Positions 8,314 to 17,817 of a stretch of 64,000 nt of DNA are shown piece after piece; position 1 is the first letter of the stretch; the number at the start of each line of letters is the position of its first letter. Under the pieces are notes generated by a model that was given only the letters and a program-made list of their open reading frames with translations, had not been told where the DNA came from and did no database searches. Location: positions 1 to 64,000 of the forward strand of contig JAMPEH010000003.1 of assembly GCA_023665245.1 (NCBI GenBank). Reading direction: 5' to 3'. Both the position numbers and the translations under genes were made by a program. This DNA is from Muribaculaceae bacterium. GTDB taxonomy: Bacteria; Pseudomonadota; Alphaproteobacteria; Rs-D84.

Positions 8314-8973
8314 ATGAAAACAACACAAATTGCATACGCAATAATGGGCGTTGCAATCCACAATACTGCACCTGCATTGGTCAGTGGCGACATTGGTGGC
8401 ATAATTAATGACGGCGGATGTAAAGTAGTCACATGCAAAGGAACAGAACAGCCACTGCCCAGGTTAGGCAGTTTTACCCCACAGTGTCCAGACACACCAA
8501 AGACATGTATTCGTTTAATTGGTGGCGACGAATATTATATTCATGAATGTAGTGGCTGCGATATCATATACATTCAATCTATAGAAATTGCTGGCTGCCC
8601 AAACAAAATTAATATTCCAATGTCATGTGAAGCACCAATAAAATGTGACGACTGTGTTAGTGATACTGATTTTACTGCAATTACCATAGGATACGAAAGA
8701 AAAAACATAAAAAACTGTTTGAACGGCAATTGCCAAGAACAATATACATACAGATGCGCCGCTGGATACTATGGCAGTTCAACCAATGGCACATCGGGAT
8801 GTACGCAATGCCCAACATGGTCCGGCGTTTATACAGACAGCGCAAAGACAACATTGGTACGCGGAACATCAAATGCCGACGCAACAGGCATAACAAATTG
8901 TTATATTGCGTCTGGCACGTATTACGATGCAACAGGTACATTTACATTGGACAGCAAATGTTATGCAGAATAA
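8314..8973 (+). CDS. cysteine-rich secreted protein with C-terminal CxxC-type module
   Basis: 219 residues, start chosen at the ATG with an AGGAGA site 9 nt upstream. The N terminus (MKTTQIAYAIMGVAIHNTAP) is a likely signal peptide. Many cysteines follow. The C-terminal 65 residues (CAAGYYGSSTNGTSGCTQCP ... ITNCYIASGTYYDATGTF) closely match those of the genes at 38842 and, more distantly, 24922, and recall short EGF/TNFR-like cysteine repeats. Probably an extracytoplasmic, disulphide-rich surface or envelope protein. Expression is expected to depend on leader copy A directly upstream. Confidence 0.8.
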   Translation: MKTTQIAYAIMGVAIHNTAPALVSGDIGGIINDGGCKVVTCKGTEQPLPRLGSFTPQCPDTPKTCIRLIGGDEYYIHECSGCDIIYIQSIEIAGCPNKINIPMSCEAPIKCDDCVSDTDFTAITIGYERKNIKNCLNGNCQEQYTYRCAAGYYGSSTNGTSGCTQCPTWSGVYTDSAKTTLVRGTSNADATGITNCYIASGTYYDATGTFTLDSKCYAE

Positions 8974-8983
8974 AATGGTCTTA

Positions 8984-9392
8984 TAGTCCCACTCCTGCCT
9001 GCGCAGGAGTGACAAGTATTGCTATATGTGCGCTAATAATGAATTAGTTAGCAAGTTATTATTATCCGTGTTCATTGTACACATCTTCTTTTAACCTTGC
9101 TCTTATTGTCACTCCTGCGTAGGCAGGAGTGGGACTGTTTACCTGGATCCCGTGGTCAAGCCACGGGATGACAAGTGTAGCATTTAGTGCCAGACTTCTC
9201 TCTTGTCGTCACCCCGTGGAAGAACGGGGTCTATTGTGTTCCACTGCCCCCAGCACTAGGACATTACAGACCACAATGGATACCGGCCGCCGCCGGTATG
9301 ACGATGTGAGAAAAATATTCCCCATCTTTGCGAACACAAACGCAAAATTCAGTTAATTATTTTTATAGCCCCTGCCTGCGCAGGGGCGACAA
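8984..9392. repeat. cluster of REP-like palindromes
   Basis: Gap of about 450 bases without a gene. It holds at least six short palindromes: CACTCCTGC/GCAGGAGTG at 8990-9011 and again at 9110-9131, GGATCCCGTGG/CCACGGGATGACA at 9145-9173, a CACCCCGT/ACGGGGT element near 9210, GGATACCGG/CCGGTATGACG near 9277-9306, and CCCCTGC/GCAGGGG near 9367-9390. Most end in a TGACA-like tail. These are dispersed non-coding repeats, also found near 25870, 26010, 49100-49460, 60830 and 63950. Confidence 0.8.
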
Positions 9393-9423
9393 TTTGTTAT
9401 ATATGTGTGAAAACAACAAACGA

Positions 9424-10158
9424 TTACTTATTTTCCATCCATGTACACATGACAATGGCGTGTTCGGTGTCGCCAGTGCGGATGCGGTGGTACGATGTTA
9501 ATCCATCAATCGCGACATCAATTTCAACAGATGGTGTATCGGGTTTGATTTCTTTGCGGAAATTTAATTCAATCCGCTTTAACTGATGCTGACTGCGGTA
9601 TTCATAGCCGACGCTTTCGGTTGCCCATACCGCATAGACCGCGTTATTTATATGCTGGTTCACATCGATATCATCAAAACGACATTTCATAATATGCGTC
9701 TTGGTCGCATCAAATTCTGGGAATTTATCAAACGTACGATCCCATGCGCGTTCGGTTAAACTGTCAAACGGTGGCAGGTGTTCTGTCATACGTACAGGAC
9801 GGCGCGTATTCAAATCAATCAAAATCCATTGCGATGTTGCACGTACCATTAAACGCCCATCAGACCCGCGAATTTCAAAATCACGCGTTGCACGCAAACT
9901 GTCAGACACAGATGGCCACGTTATGATTTGTAATTCTTCGCGTTCGGTTGGCATTTCAATTATATCAACCAGGTAATGTGTGACAACCCATGCGATACCG
10001 TGTGCCTCGCAATACTCATACCCGACGCCCAGTTGTTCTGCGTGTTTGTCCCCCATACCCTGTAATTCGTTCATCAGGATAAGGGGACGCATATTGCCAA
10101 AACGGTCGCACTGGTATGCCTGCAAGAAACGTCTTTCGATTAATTTGCCATTATTCAT
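9424..10158 (-). CDS. acyl-ACP thioesterase (FatA/FatB-like)
   Basis: 244 residues starting MNNGKLIERRFLQAYQCDRF, 2 nt after the valS stop, so translationally linked to valS. It contains two hotdog domains. The first includes MNELQGMGDKHAEQLG and GIAWVVTHYLVDI; the second includes CRFDDIDVNQHINNAVYAVW, the typical D-x-N-x-H segment with catalytic Asn and His. The family hydrolyses acyl-ACP to release free fatty acids in the cytoplasm. The length fits bacterial members. Confidence 0.9.
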   Translation of the reverse strand: MNNGKLIERRFLQAYQCDRFGNMRPLILMNELQGMGDKHAEQLGVGYEYCEAHGIAWVVTHYLVDIIEMPTEREELQIITWPSVSDSLRATRDFEIRGSDGRLMVRATSQWILIDLNTRRPVRMTEHLPPFDSLTERAWDRTFDKFPEFDATKTHIMKCRFDDIDVNQHINNAVYAVWATESVGYEYRSQHQLKRIELNFRKEIKPDTPSVEIDVAIDGLTSYHRIRTGDTEHAIVMCTWMENK

Positions 10159-10159
10159 T

Positions 10160-12562
10160 TTATGCCCCTGGATTTTGCAACACAACAAAATCAATTGAAT
10201 CACCCAGAACAACATCATTTGCACGGGCCGCCGATTTTATCACCCCAATCAATGACGCCGGTGTCGCGCTTGGTATCGTCAATGTTTCCAGTTTTGCACC
10301 ATTGCCAACCTTGCGCTCGGTACGCAGACCGCGAACAGATTTTAATATATCCAGTGCGACATCCATATCAGATACATCTGTATCATATTCAGGTTTCGCC
10401 GTCGGATATTGCGTCAGGTGCAGGGTTTGCCCACCTTCGGAATCTTGATATATTTTCTGCCACAATTCTTCGGTAATGAACGGAATAAATGGCGCATACA
10501 ATCCGATGATGGCACGCAAAACCTCAAACAATGTCCATTGCGCAGCCAATTTGGATTCCGCACTATATTTTTCCGGTGACCAGAAACGGTCTTTGATAAA
10601 TTCCAGATATTGGTCACAGAACACATCATAGAAAAATGCATCTATTGCGCTGCGTGCATTATAGTTATCATACCTGTCCAAATTCCGACGAACATCTGCG
10701 ATCGCCTTGTTTAATTCTGACAACACCCATCTATCTTCGATAAAGCGGTCGGATACCGGAACTTTTTGTGCGGTTGTTGGTTCAAAATCCGTCAGGTTCA
10801 TCAAAGTATATTTTGATGCGTTCCATAATTTTGTTAACAATTTGGAACCACGTTTGACCTCATCATCACTATAACGAATATCTGTACCAATCGGGGCTGT
10901 TGCCACCCAATAACGCAATGCATCAACACCGAATTTTTCAACAACGGTTAATGGGTCGGTACCATTACCCTTGGTCTTGGACATTTTCTGACCCTTGGCA
11001 TCACGAACCAGACCGTGGAAATTTACTGTATGGAACGGAACATCACCCATTACGTACAATCCCATCATTATCATACGTGCAACCCAGAAGAATATAATAT
11101 CCGCACCTGTGTACAATAAACTGGTTGGATAATATTTTTTGAGCTCATCTGTCATGTCTGGCCAGCCCAGCGTTGAAAAAGACCAGAGTCCCGATGAAAA
11201 CCATGTATCCAAACATGATTCATCACGTGTTAATGTCTTGCCACCAGATTGCGCAATCGCATCCGCTTCGGATTCTGCAACATATATATTACCATCCGCA
11301 TCATACCACGCAGGTATACGATGTCCCCACCATAATTGACGTGAGATTGACCACTCATGAATATCCTTCATCCATGCCATAAACAGATTATAACGATGTT
11401 CTGGCATGAACTTTATTTTGCCAGATTCAACGGCGGCAATTGCAGGTTCGGCCAATTTTTTCGCATCAACAAACCACTCGTCACGAACCATGTATTCAAC
11501 AACAACATTGCCACGTTCTGAATATGGCGTTGGGATAACCTTGTCATCTATTTTTATCAACAGGCCTGCGGCTTCTATATCCGCCATAACTTCCTTGCGG
11601 GCGACAAATCTGTCCATGCCACGATATTTTTGCGGCACAACATCAATATCCGCCATCTTGGCATCATTTGTTAAAATGCAGACAGGGGTCAAATTATGAC
11701 GCAAACCCACAGCCCAGTCATCCTTGTCATGGGCAGGTGTGATTTTTACCGCGCCAGTTCCTTTTTCAGGGTCAGCATGCACATCGGCAATAACAGGAAT
11801 TTCAATATTCGTTAATGGAATAATTGCCGTCTTGCCAATCAGGTGCTTTAACTTTTCATTTTCTGGATGAATTGCAATTGCTTGATCGCCAAACAATGTT
11901 TCTGGACGCGTTGTTGCAATTTCAATAAAACCGCCATCTTTTAACGGATATTTAAAGTAATAAAACTTACCATGTTCTTCACGAACATCCACCTCTAGGT
12001 CAGAAATTGACGTCTGCTGCTTTGGGCACCAATTTACCAAACGGCGTGCACGATAAATCAGACCTTCGTTATACATCTTTACAAACAATTTGGTGACCGC
12101 ACGCGACAAACCTTCGTCCATGGTAAAGCGTTCACGTTGCCAGACCGGTGTCACACCCAATGTATGCAATTGCGTCATGATTTGGCCGCCCTTGTCCGCC
12201 TTCCATGCCCAGGCAATTTCTAACAATTCTTCTTTGGTTTTTGAACGTGGATTTATTCCGCGTTTTGACAGGTCGCGTTCAACCAACAACTGGGTTGCGA
12301 TTGATGCATGGTCAGTGCCCGGCTGCCACAGAACATCGTATCCAGACATACGTTTATAACGGCACATAATATCAGTCAAAACATTATCCAGCGCATGCCC
12401 CATGTGCAAATTACCAGTCACATTTGGTGGTGGCATCATTACACAAAATGGTTCTTTGCCTGACTTTACATTATTGTCCCAGAAATGATTTTCATCCCAG
12501 AATTTTTGAATCCTGGTTTCTATTTCACGCGCATTTATATTTTTACCCAATTCAATATTCAT
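10160..12562 (-). CDS. valS: valyl-tRNA synthetase
   Basis: 800 residues, class Ia synthetase. The HIGH motif is HMGH at 53-56 after PPPNVTGNL; the CP1 editing domain carries TTRPETLFGD (217-226); KMSKT is at 526-530. The anticodon-binding domain follows, but the long C-terminal coiled coil of E. coli ValS (951 residues) is missing or very short, which is common in compact alphaproteobacterial enzymes. It charges tRNA-Val with valine. Confidence 0.97.
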   Translation of the reverse strand: MNIELGKNINAREIETRIQKFWDENHFWDNNVKSGKEPFCVMMPPPNVTGNLHMGHALDNVLTDIMCRYKRMSGYDVLWQPGTDHASIATQLLVERDLSKRGINPRSKTKEELLEIAWAWKADKGGQIMTQLHTLGVTPVWQRERFTMDEGLSRAVTKLFVKMYNEGLIYRARRLVNWCPKQQTSISDLEVDVREEHGKFYYFKYPLKDGGFIEIATTRPETLFGDQAIAIHPENEKLKHLIGKTAIIPLTNIEIPVIADVHADPEKGTGAVKITPAHDKDDWAVGLRHNLTPVCILTNDAKMADIDVVPQKYRGMDRFVARKEVMADIEAAGLLIKIDDKVIPTPYSERGNVVVEYMVRDEWFVDAKKLAEPAIAAVESGKIKFMPEHRYNLFMAWMKDIHEWSISRQLWWGHRIPAWYDADGNIYVAESEADAIAQSGGKTLTRDESCLDTWFSSGLWSFSTLGWPDMTDELKKYYPTSLLYTGADIIFFWVARMIMMGLYVMGDVPFHTVNFHGLVRDAKGQKMSKTKGNGTDPLTVVEKFGVDALRYWVATAPIGTDIRYSDDEVKRGSKLLTKLWNASKYTLMNLTDFEPTTAQKVPVSDRFIEDRWVLSELNKAIADVRRNLDRYDNYNARSAIDAFFYDVFCDQYLEFIKDRFWSPEKYSAESKLAAQWTLFEVLRAIIGLYAPFIPFITEELWQKIYQDSEGGQTLHLTQYPTAKPEYDTDVSDMDVALDILKSVRGLRTERKVGNGAKLETLTIPSATPASLIGVIKSAARANDVVLGDSIDFVVLQNPGA

Positions 12563-12566
12563 TTTA

Positions 12567-13046
12567 TTACTTCTTGTGTTTTGGTTTCCAATTCGATGTA
12601 TCTAAATTTTTTAATTCTGACGGAATTTTATCGCCCGTCAGCGCATTCCAAATCTGTGTGCGGCCAAACGGGCCGACCTTGCCACGGACATTTAATTTAC
12701 CAGGCACATCTTGCCAAATTACAGATGAATAAACCTTGCCGGTTTGTGGATCTGTGATTTTACCATCCTCGTAACGATTATCATCTGCATCCCATTTCAT
12801 ATCACGAATTATATCCATGTCTATAACCGGTGAATCCGTGACAACAGCACCATCACGATATACGGCGACAATACGACCCGCCAAACCAGTATCATCTGCG
12901 TCCATATATTCATACAATGCAACAATCGCCTTGGGCTGATTGGTCTTGTCATCAATCGTTTGATATAAACCAGTCAATGGCGCAGCATTTGCCAGTGATG
13001 TTATTACAATACCTGCAATAAATGCAAAAAATGTTCGTGCTTTCAT
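12567..13046 (-). CDS. DUF2147 secreted protein
   Basis: 159 residues with signal peptide MKARTFFAFIAGIVITSLAN. The mature part has GLYQTIDDKTNQPKAIVALYE at the start, then DPQTGKVYSSVIW and a lipocalin-like end (GKLNVRGKVGPFGRTQIW), typical of DUF2147. Members are small periplasmic or outer-membrane-associated beta proteins without an established biochemical role. It lies just upstream of valS on the same strand. Confidence 0.85.
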   Translation of the reverse strand: MKARTFFAFIAGIVITSLANAAPLTGLYQTIDDKTNQPKAIVALYEYMDADDTGLAGRIVAVYRDGAVVTDSPVIDMDIIRDMKWDADDNRYEDGKITDPQTGKVYSSVIWQDVPGKLNVRGKVGPFGRTQIWNALTGDKIPSELKNLDTSNWKPKHKK

Positions 13047-13195
13047 ATATACAACCTATGTATTTAAAACTTTGATTAATCCTAGCAGATTAAAATCAAA
13101 ATTCAAGCATACTTAATACGCTTATTGCATTTGACAAACAGCGCATTTGTAATATAATCTGGACGCAATTTAATAAAACAAGCAAGGAGACTGAA

Positions 13196-13609
13196 ATGCA
13201 TGCTGCGATGAAATATGTAATATTAAACACTATCCAAAACAACAATATTATAATGCGCGAAAATGACACAACAGGCTTTACCACATATGTTATTTTAGAC
13301 AAAAACAATAAGCATCTGATGACTGTTTACTATAACTGGAAATATCAGAACTTCTTTGTACACACTGCAAATGACCAGACTGTCACAGAAGGCAAAATTC
13401 CAAACAGCAGATACGCCATGATTTCAAAACATCATTATGATTTGCAGGATATCGTTAATGCATGCTTTAAAAAAGCACACAATATACCACACGCACAACC
13501 TATGCGTCGTCCAGTATCGCAAGAATTCTTGAACGTTGCGGCCGGTAAAATGTGGGACGCAGAACGCGCACGGTTTAATTTATTACAGAAATCAGTTAAT
13601 GTAAAATAA
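13196..13609 (+). CDS. hypothetical protein
   Basis: 137 residues, ATG preceded by AAGGAGACTGAA, a strong ribosome-binding site. It begins MHAAMKYVILNTIQNNNIIM and shows a beta-rich first half and a helical second half, with no signal peptide or membrane segment. I do not recognise a family. It converges on dnaQ and shares a bidirectional terminator with it. Confidence 0.7.
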   Translation: MHAAMKYVILNTIQNNNIIMRENDTTGFTTYVILDKNNKHLMTVYYNWKYQNFFVHTANDQTVTEGKIPNSRYAMISKHHYDLQDIVNACFKKAHNIPHAQPMRRPVSQEFLNVAAGKMWDAERARFNLLQKSVNVK

Positions 13610-13616
13610 TACAAAC

Positions 13617-13643
13617 AAAAACGGGGCGACGCCCCGTTTTTTA
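13617..13643. terminator. bidirectional terminator between the 13196 gene and dnaQ
   Basis: ACGGGGCGACGCCCCGT (13621-13637) has A-rich sequence on its left and TTTTTT on its right, so it can stop transcription from both sides. Confidence 0.85.
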
Positions 13644-14330
13644 CTATTTTTTACCGCCCTGTAATTTTTCCATAAATTCGTTATGGATTTCTAATTCATC
13701 ATCAGGCACCGGGAAATCACGATGTGGAAAATCTGCACCAATTTTTGGATGCGCCAAAAACGCTGCATGCTGCTTTTCAATAATTTGACTGACATCGGGG
13801 GCAGGCTCTGTATTTTCCAATTCAATATAAACACGCGCCAATAATTCCGAGTCAATCAAAGCCCCGTGTGCATCTGCACGCGCAGCCAATGAAATCCCAT
13901 ACCACTTTGCCAGTGCGTCTAATGTATATGTCTTTAACCCAAATACCCGATTGCGCGCAATATTCAATGTATCCAACTGTTGGCTGCGTGGAATTTGTGG
14001 CAATCCCAGTTTTGACAGTTCATAATTTAAAAATGGAAAGTCAAAGTCTATTCCGTTATGTGCAACAACAGGACTATCCCCGATATACGCCAAGAATTTG
14101 GGTGCGACTTCTGCCATTTTTGGTTTATCCGCCAAAAACGCATTTGACAGTTTATGAACCATATAGTTATCGTGTGTAATGATTTTACCATCTGGATTTA
14201 TATATTCATGAAAACTGTTATCTGTAATTTTGCCATCAATAACCTCAACCGCGCCAATATCAATACAGCGGTCACCATGTGCCCAATCAAATCCTGTTGT
14301 TTCAATGTCAAAGCAAATAACCCGTCCCAT
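13644..14330 (-). CDS. dnaQ: DNA polymerase III epsilon subunit (3'-5' proofreading exonuclease)
   Basis: 228 residues, DEDDh exonuclease. Motif I is FDIETTG with D8 and E10; motif II lies in VVAHNGIDFDFPFLN; motif III is ARADAHGALIDSELLARVY with the His and final Asp. It removes mismatched nucleotides as part of the polymerase III core. Divergent from the helicase gene at 14400. Confidence 0.93.
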   Translation of the reverse strand: MGRVICFDIETTGFDWAHGDRCIDIGAVEVIDGKITDNSFHEYINPDGKIITHDNYMVHKLSNAFLADKPKMAEVAPKFLAYIGDSPVVAHNGIDFDFPFLNYELSKLGLPQIPRSQQLDTLNIARNRVFGLKTYTLDALAKWYGISLAARADAHGALIDSELLARVYIELENTEPAPDVSQIIEKQHAAFLAHPKIGADFPHRDFPVPDDELEIHNEFMEKLQGGKK

Positions 14331-14356
14331 ATTTCAGCCCTATATAAATAATGTTT

Positions 14357-14384
14357 TTGATAAATAAACTTTGTGTATTATAAT
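14357..14384 (+). promoter_or_regulatory. promoter for the UvrD-type helicase
   Basis: TTGATA (14357-14362), 16-bp spacer, TATAAT (14379-14384). A GTG begins 6 nt later (14391) and an in-frame ATG 15 nt later (14400), so the message is leaderless or nearly so. Confidence 0.65.
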
Positions 14385-14399
14385 GAACCCGTGAATTTA

Positions 14400-16508
14400 A
14401 TGCTAGAAAATCTTAACGTACAACAAAAATTAGCCGTCGAAACAACAGACGGGCCATTGTTGGTCTTATCAGGTGCGGGCACCGGCAAAACACGCGTATT
14501 GACCACGCGCATCGCATATATATTAAATAATCATTTGGCATACCCATGGCAGGTGTTGGCACTGACCTTTACGAACAAGGCTGCAAATGAAATGAAACAA
14601 CGATTGACCGCATTTGCAGATTCCGATGATGCATCATGGTATGCGGGCGACCTGTGGTGCGGAACATTTCATTCGATATGTCTGCGAATACTGCGTGCAA
14701 ATGCGGTGGGCGCCGGGCTGCGTCGGGATTTTCTGATTCATGGCGAAGATGAACAAAAGGCAGTTCTGAAATCAATATTTGCAACGATGGGACTGGATGC
14801 CAAGGATTATCAACCTGGCGATTGGATTGAACGCATTTCATCATACAAGGACAAGGGATTAAATGCACCCACACCATCTGGAATATTTGAAAAGATATTA
14901 AATTCATATAATACAGAATTAGACAGACTGGGCGCGGTTGATTTTGGTGATATTATATTAAAGGTATTACAATTATTTCAGGCAAATACCGATATCCTGG
15001 CAAAATATCAAAATCAATTTAAATATATTCTGGTGGATGAATTTCAGGATACAAACAACGCCCAAATGCAATTTCTGCAAATGTTGACGACAGGCAATGA
15101 TAATCCAAACATATGTTGTGTGGGTGATGATGACCAATCAATTTATTCGTGGCGTGGCGCAGAAATCAAGCATATATTAAACTTTGATAAAACATATGCA
15201 GGCGCCCAGATTGTGCGTCTGGAAACAAATTATCGCAGTACGCCAAATATCCTGGGGGCGGCAAATTCGCTGATACGTCATAATCAGGGTAGACTGGGCA
15301 AAGACTTACACAGTACCCCCAACACCCCAAATGGTGAACCGGTATATGTTTTAACTGTTCCATCTGATTGGGACGAGGCACGCGTTGTCGCCGATGCAAT
15401 CACGCGTCGTGATGCGTCTGAAAAATATTCTGATTTTGCAATCTTGATTCGTACAGGTTCTTTATCACGCCTGTTTGAAGAAGAATTCGCCACACGCGGT
15501 ATTCCATATCGATTGGTCGGCACGACCAAGTTCTATGACCGTGCAGAAATTCGTGACGCGATTGCATATCTGCGGATTTTGGTATATCCGTTTGACGATT
15601 TATCATTTTTGCGTGTTATTGCAAAGCCACGGCGTGGATTCGGTCCGGCCGCAATTGCCAAGTTGCGCACGGCGGGTGCAAACCTAATGGATGGGCTGCG
15701 TCACGCCACACTGTCTGGTAAATTGCGGGATGCGGCAAATGCGTTTTTATCTGCGTTTGAATTTGACTGGCAATCAATGTCACCACGGGATGCGGCGGAT
15801 ACGTTGCTGGAAAATTCTGGATATATGAAAATGTGGCGCGAATCCAAAGATACAGATGCGCCAGAACGTATTGAACATATCCGCGAACTGACAACAAATG
15901 TTATTTCTAAATATGATACACTGCCAGAATTCTTGGAACATGCGGCCATGATGATGACAGATGATAACGATACGATTGACGCTGAAAAAAGCACGGATGA
16001 TGCAGTATCTATTATGACAATTCATGCCGCCAAAGGTTTGGAATTCCGTAATGTATTTTTGCCCGCATGGGAAGATGGCATTTTCCCAAATGACAGAACT
16101 ATTAACGAAGGCGCATTAGAAGAAGAACGACGTTTGGCATATGTTGCGATAACGCGCGCACGTCAACGCGCAATTATATCCAATGCAATGTCGCGCATGA
16201 TATTTGGTGAACGTAAATATAACAGTCCATCACGTTTCATTACAGAAATGGACAACCGTTTCTTGGATTTCCAAGGGGGGGCACCACGTGCAGCCGCACG
16301 GCCCGCAATCCAGACATCATATGGGGCACGCCCCGCCACACCAACGCGTGTCCGTCCCGCGAACAATTCTATTGTCGGCAAATTATGCGAACACAGAGAA
16401 CTGGGGCGTGGTGTTGTTATCGAAGAAAATGGCGATATTGCAACGGTTGCATTTCGCAAATGCGGAATTAAAAAGGTCGCAAAACAATTTCTGAAAATTA
16501 TTGATTAA
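14400..16508 (+). CDS. uvrD: UvrD/PcrA-type superfamily 1 DNA helicase
   Basis: 702 residues from the ATG (an in-frame GTG at 14391 is an alternative start). Walker A is SGAGTGKT near residue 25, Walker B is LVDEFQDTN, motif III is DDQSIYSWRGA, and later motifs include MTIHAAKGLEF and VAITRARQRA. SF1A helicases of this type unwind DNA 3' to 5' in repair and replication restart. The C terminus keeps the Tudor-like VVIEENGDIATVAF fold seen in PcrA/UvrD. uvrD versus rep is not fully settled by sequence inspection. Confidence 0.9.
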   Translation: MLENLNVQQKLAVETTDGPLLVLSGAGTGKTRVLTTRIAYILNNHLAYPWQVLALTFTNKAANEMKQRLTAFADSDDASWYAGDLWCGTFHSICLRILRANAVGAGLRRDFLIHGEDEQKAVLKSIFATMGLDAKDYQPGDWIERISSYKDKGLNAPTPSGIFEKILNSYNTELDRLGAVDFGDIILKVLQLFQANTDILAKYQNQFKYILVDEFQDTNNAQMQFLQMLTTGNDNPNICCVGDDDQSIYSWRGAEIKHILNFDKTYAGAQIVRLETNYRSTPNILGAANSLIRHNQGRLGKDLHSTPNTPNGEPVYVLTVPSDWDEARVVADAITRRDASEKYSDFAILIRTGSLSRLFEEEFATRGIPYRLVGTTKFYDRAEIRDAIAYLRILVYPFDDLSFLRVIAKPRRGFGPAAIAKLRTAGANLMDGLRHATLSGKLRDAANAFLSAFEFDWQSMSPRDAADTLLENSGYMKMWRESKDTDAPERIEHIRELTTNVISKYDTLPEFLEHAAMMMTDDNDTIDAEKSTDDAVSIMTIHAAKGLEFRNVFLPAWEDGIFPNDRTINEGALEEERRLAYVAITRARQRAIISNAMSRMIFGERKYNSPSRFITEMDNRFLDFQGGAPRAAARPAIQTSYGARPATPTRVRPANNSIVGKLCEHRELGRGVVIEENGDIATVAFRKCGIKKVAKQFLKIID

Positions 16509-16511
16509 GGC

Positions 16512-17813
16512 TTATTTCTTGCGAAATGCCTTGACCCAACCGCTGGCGTATTTATATCCGGCCTTGGTCCAATTCACAGCATCTTTGCCCATTTTTTCAC
16601 CCATCGCGGAATTTATACTGCCGCCGATTTGGCCTGCCAATTTGTCTGAAATGCCAGATAAATACCAAACCAAACATCCCGTCAACAGTGTGGTTAAATA
16701 ACCTGCGCTTTCCAGACTGGGGTCACGACTGGATAAATCTGTTGTAATGGTTCCAGATAATAACGCCACACAAATCGCAATCACGATTGATAATGACACA
16801 AAATAAATTGTCGCGTTAATAAACCGCCCAATCTGTTTGGATAACGTTTCGGCATCGAACAGGCCCATGAATCCCTTGAAAACATCACCGGCAATACCCT
16901 TGTACGATGTTTGTTTCCCCAGTGTTTCGGTCAATGCGGTAAACGGCAACATCAATATTCCCATAAATAAATCTGCGATAACACCCAACGCCATCAGTGC
17001 GAATTTCCACATATTAACTGTAAACAATACAACAAATATCGCACCTGCAATGAATTCAAAGAAACTGTGACTGATACCATGCCACATCCACTGGAATCCG
17101 GCAGATATTGCCGTATAGAAAAAGCCGGACAATCGTGTTGGCAGGCACATCACGTCGGCCGCCATTGATGCATCAATTAACATGTCGGATGGAGTATTGG
17201 TTGCCGCATATTCACGTATTGCCGCGCATGTATCCGGCAGGCCGATACCGGCAACACTGGTAATTGCATTTAATATAAAATCTGCGATTGTTGTACCAAC
17301 AACCAGTACCGGGCCCATCACGTACAAAAATATCTTGGCCGCACCAAAATTTAAAACAATTATCCAGATTGCGATCAGGCCGCCTTTCTTTACAATTTCT
17401 TCGGCCAGTTTTTTGACGTTGCCATCACCCTTTATCATCATGGCATATGTTTCCAGCATAATCCAAAACGCATACCCGATTATCATAAATATAATAACAA
17501 AACGCACCAGTGAACGGTCCAAGACCTGGCCAACCCACGACATCGCATTCATAAAGGCGAGTCCCACCTTGGCCTCGACCGGGACATAGTCTGCGACCAT
17601 CTGGTTTTGATTAAATCCACTGCGGAAAAAGTCAATATCATCGCGCATATTGTTGTTTATCAATTCTTGGTTTGCAGGCGTCGCCCATATACCATCATCA
17701 CCAATGGTGCCACCATTTGGCAAATTTGACGACGCCGCATATACACCAGTGGCCAAAGTCAATGCGATGACACAAATTCCAATTCTTGATAAAATGCGTT
17801 TAAACAAATTCAT
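16512..17813 (-). CDS. VirB6/TrbL-like polytopic membrane protein 1
   Basis: 433 residues. A signal peptide (ALTLATGVYA end) is followed by at least six hydrophobic segments (for example FVIIFMIIGYAFWIM, LIAIWIIVLNFGAAKIFLYV, FIAGAIFVVLFTVNMWKFAL, ATIYFVSLSIVIAICVALL). The pattern of F..fI..I--LPF loop--lysine-rich stretch--paired helices is that of VirB6/TrbL inner-membrane T4SS subunits. It is the last of four tandem related genes. The VirB6 class is recognised by architecture only; secretion function is inferred. Confidence 0.7.
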   Translation of the reverse strand: MNLFKRILSRIGICVIALTLATGVYAASSNLPNGGTIGDDGIWATPANQELINNNMRDDIDFFRSGFNQNQMVADYVPVEAKVGLAFMNAMSWVGQVLDRSLVRFVIIFMIIGYAFWIMLETYAMMIKGDGNVKKLAEEIVKKGGLIAIWIIVLNFGAAKIFLYVMGPVLVVGTTIADFILNAITSVAGIGLPDTCAAIREYAATNTPSDMLIDASMAADVMCLPTRLSGFFYTAISAGFQWMWHGISHSFFEFIAGAIFVVLFTVNMWKFALMALGVIADLFMGILMLPFTALTETLGKQTSYKGIAGDVFKGFMGLFDAETLSKQIGRFINATIYFVSLSIVIAICVALLSGTITTDLSSRDPSLESAGYLTTLLTGCLVWYLSGISDKLAGQIGGSINSAMGEKMGKDAVNWTKAGYKYASGWVKAFRKK

Positions 17814-17817
17814 TGCA

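Noticed and set aside
8984..9392. CRISPR array
   Set aside because: The palindromes are of different sequences and irregular spacing, with no constant repeat-spacer unit and no cas genes.
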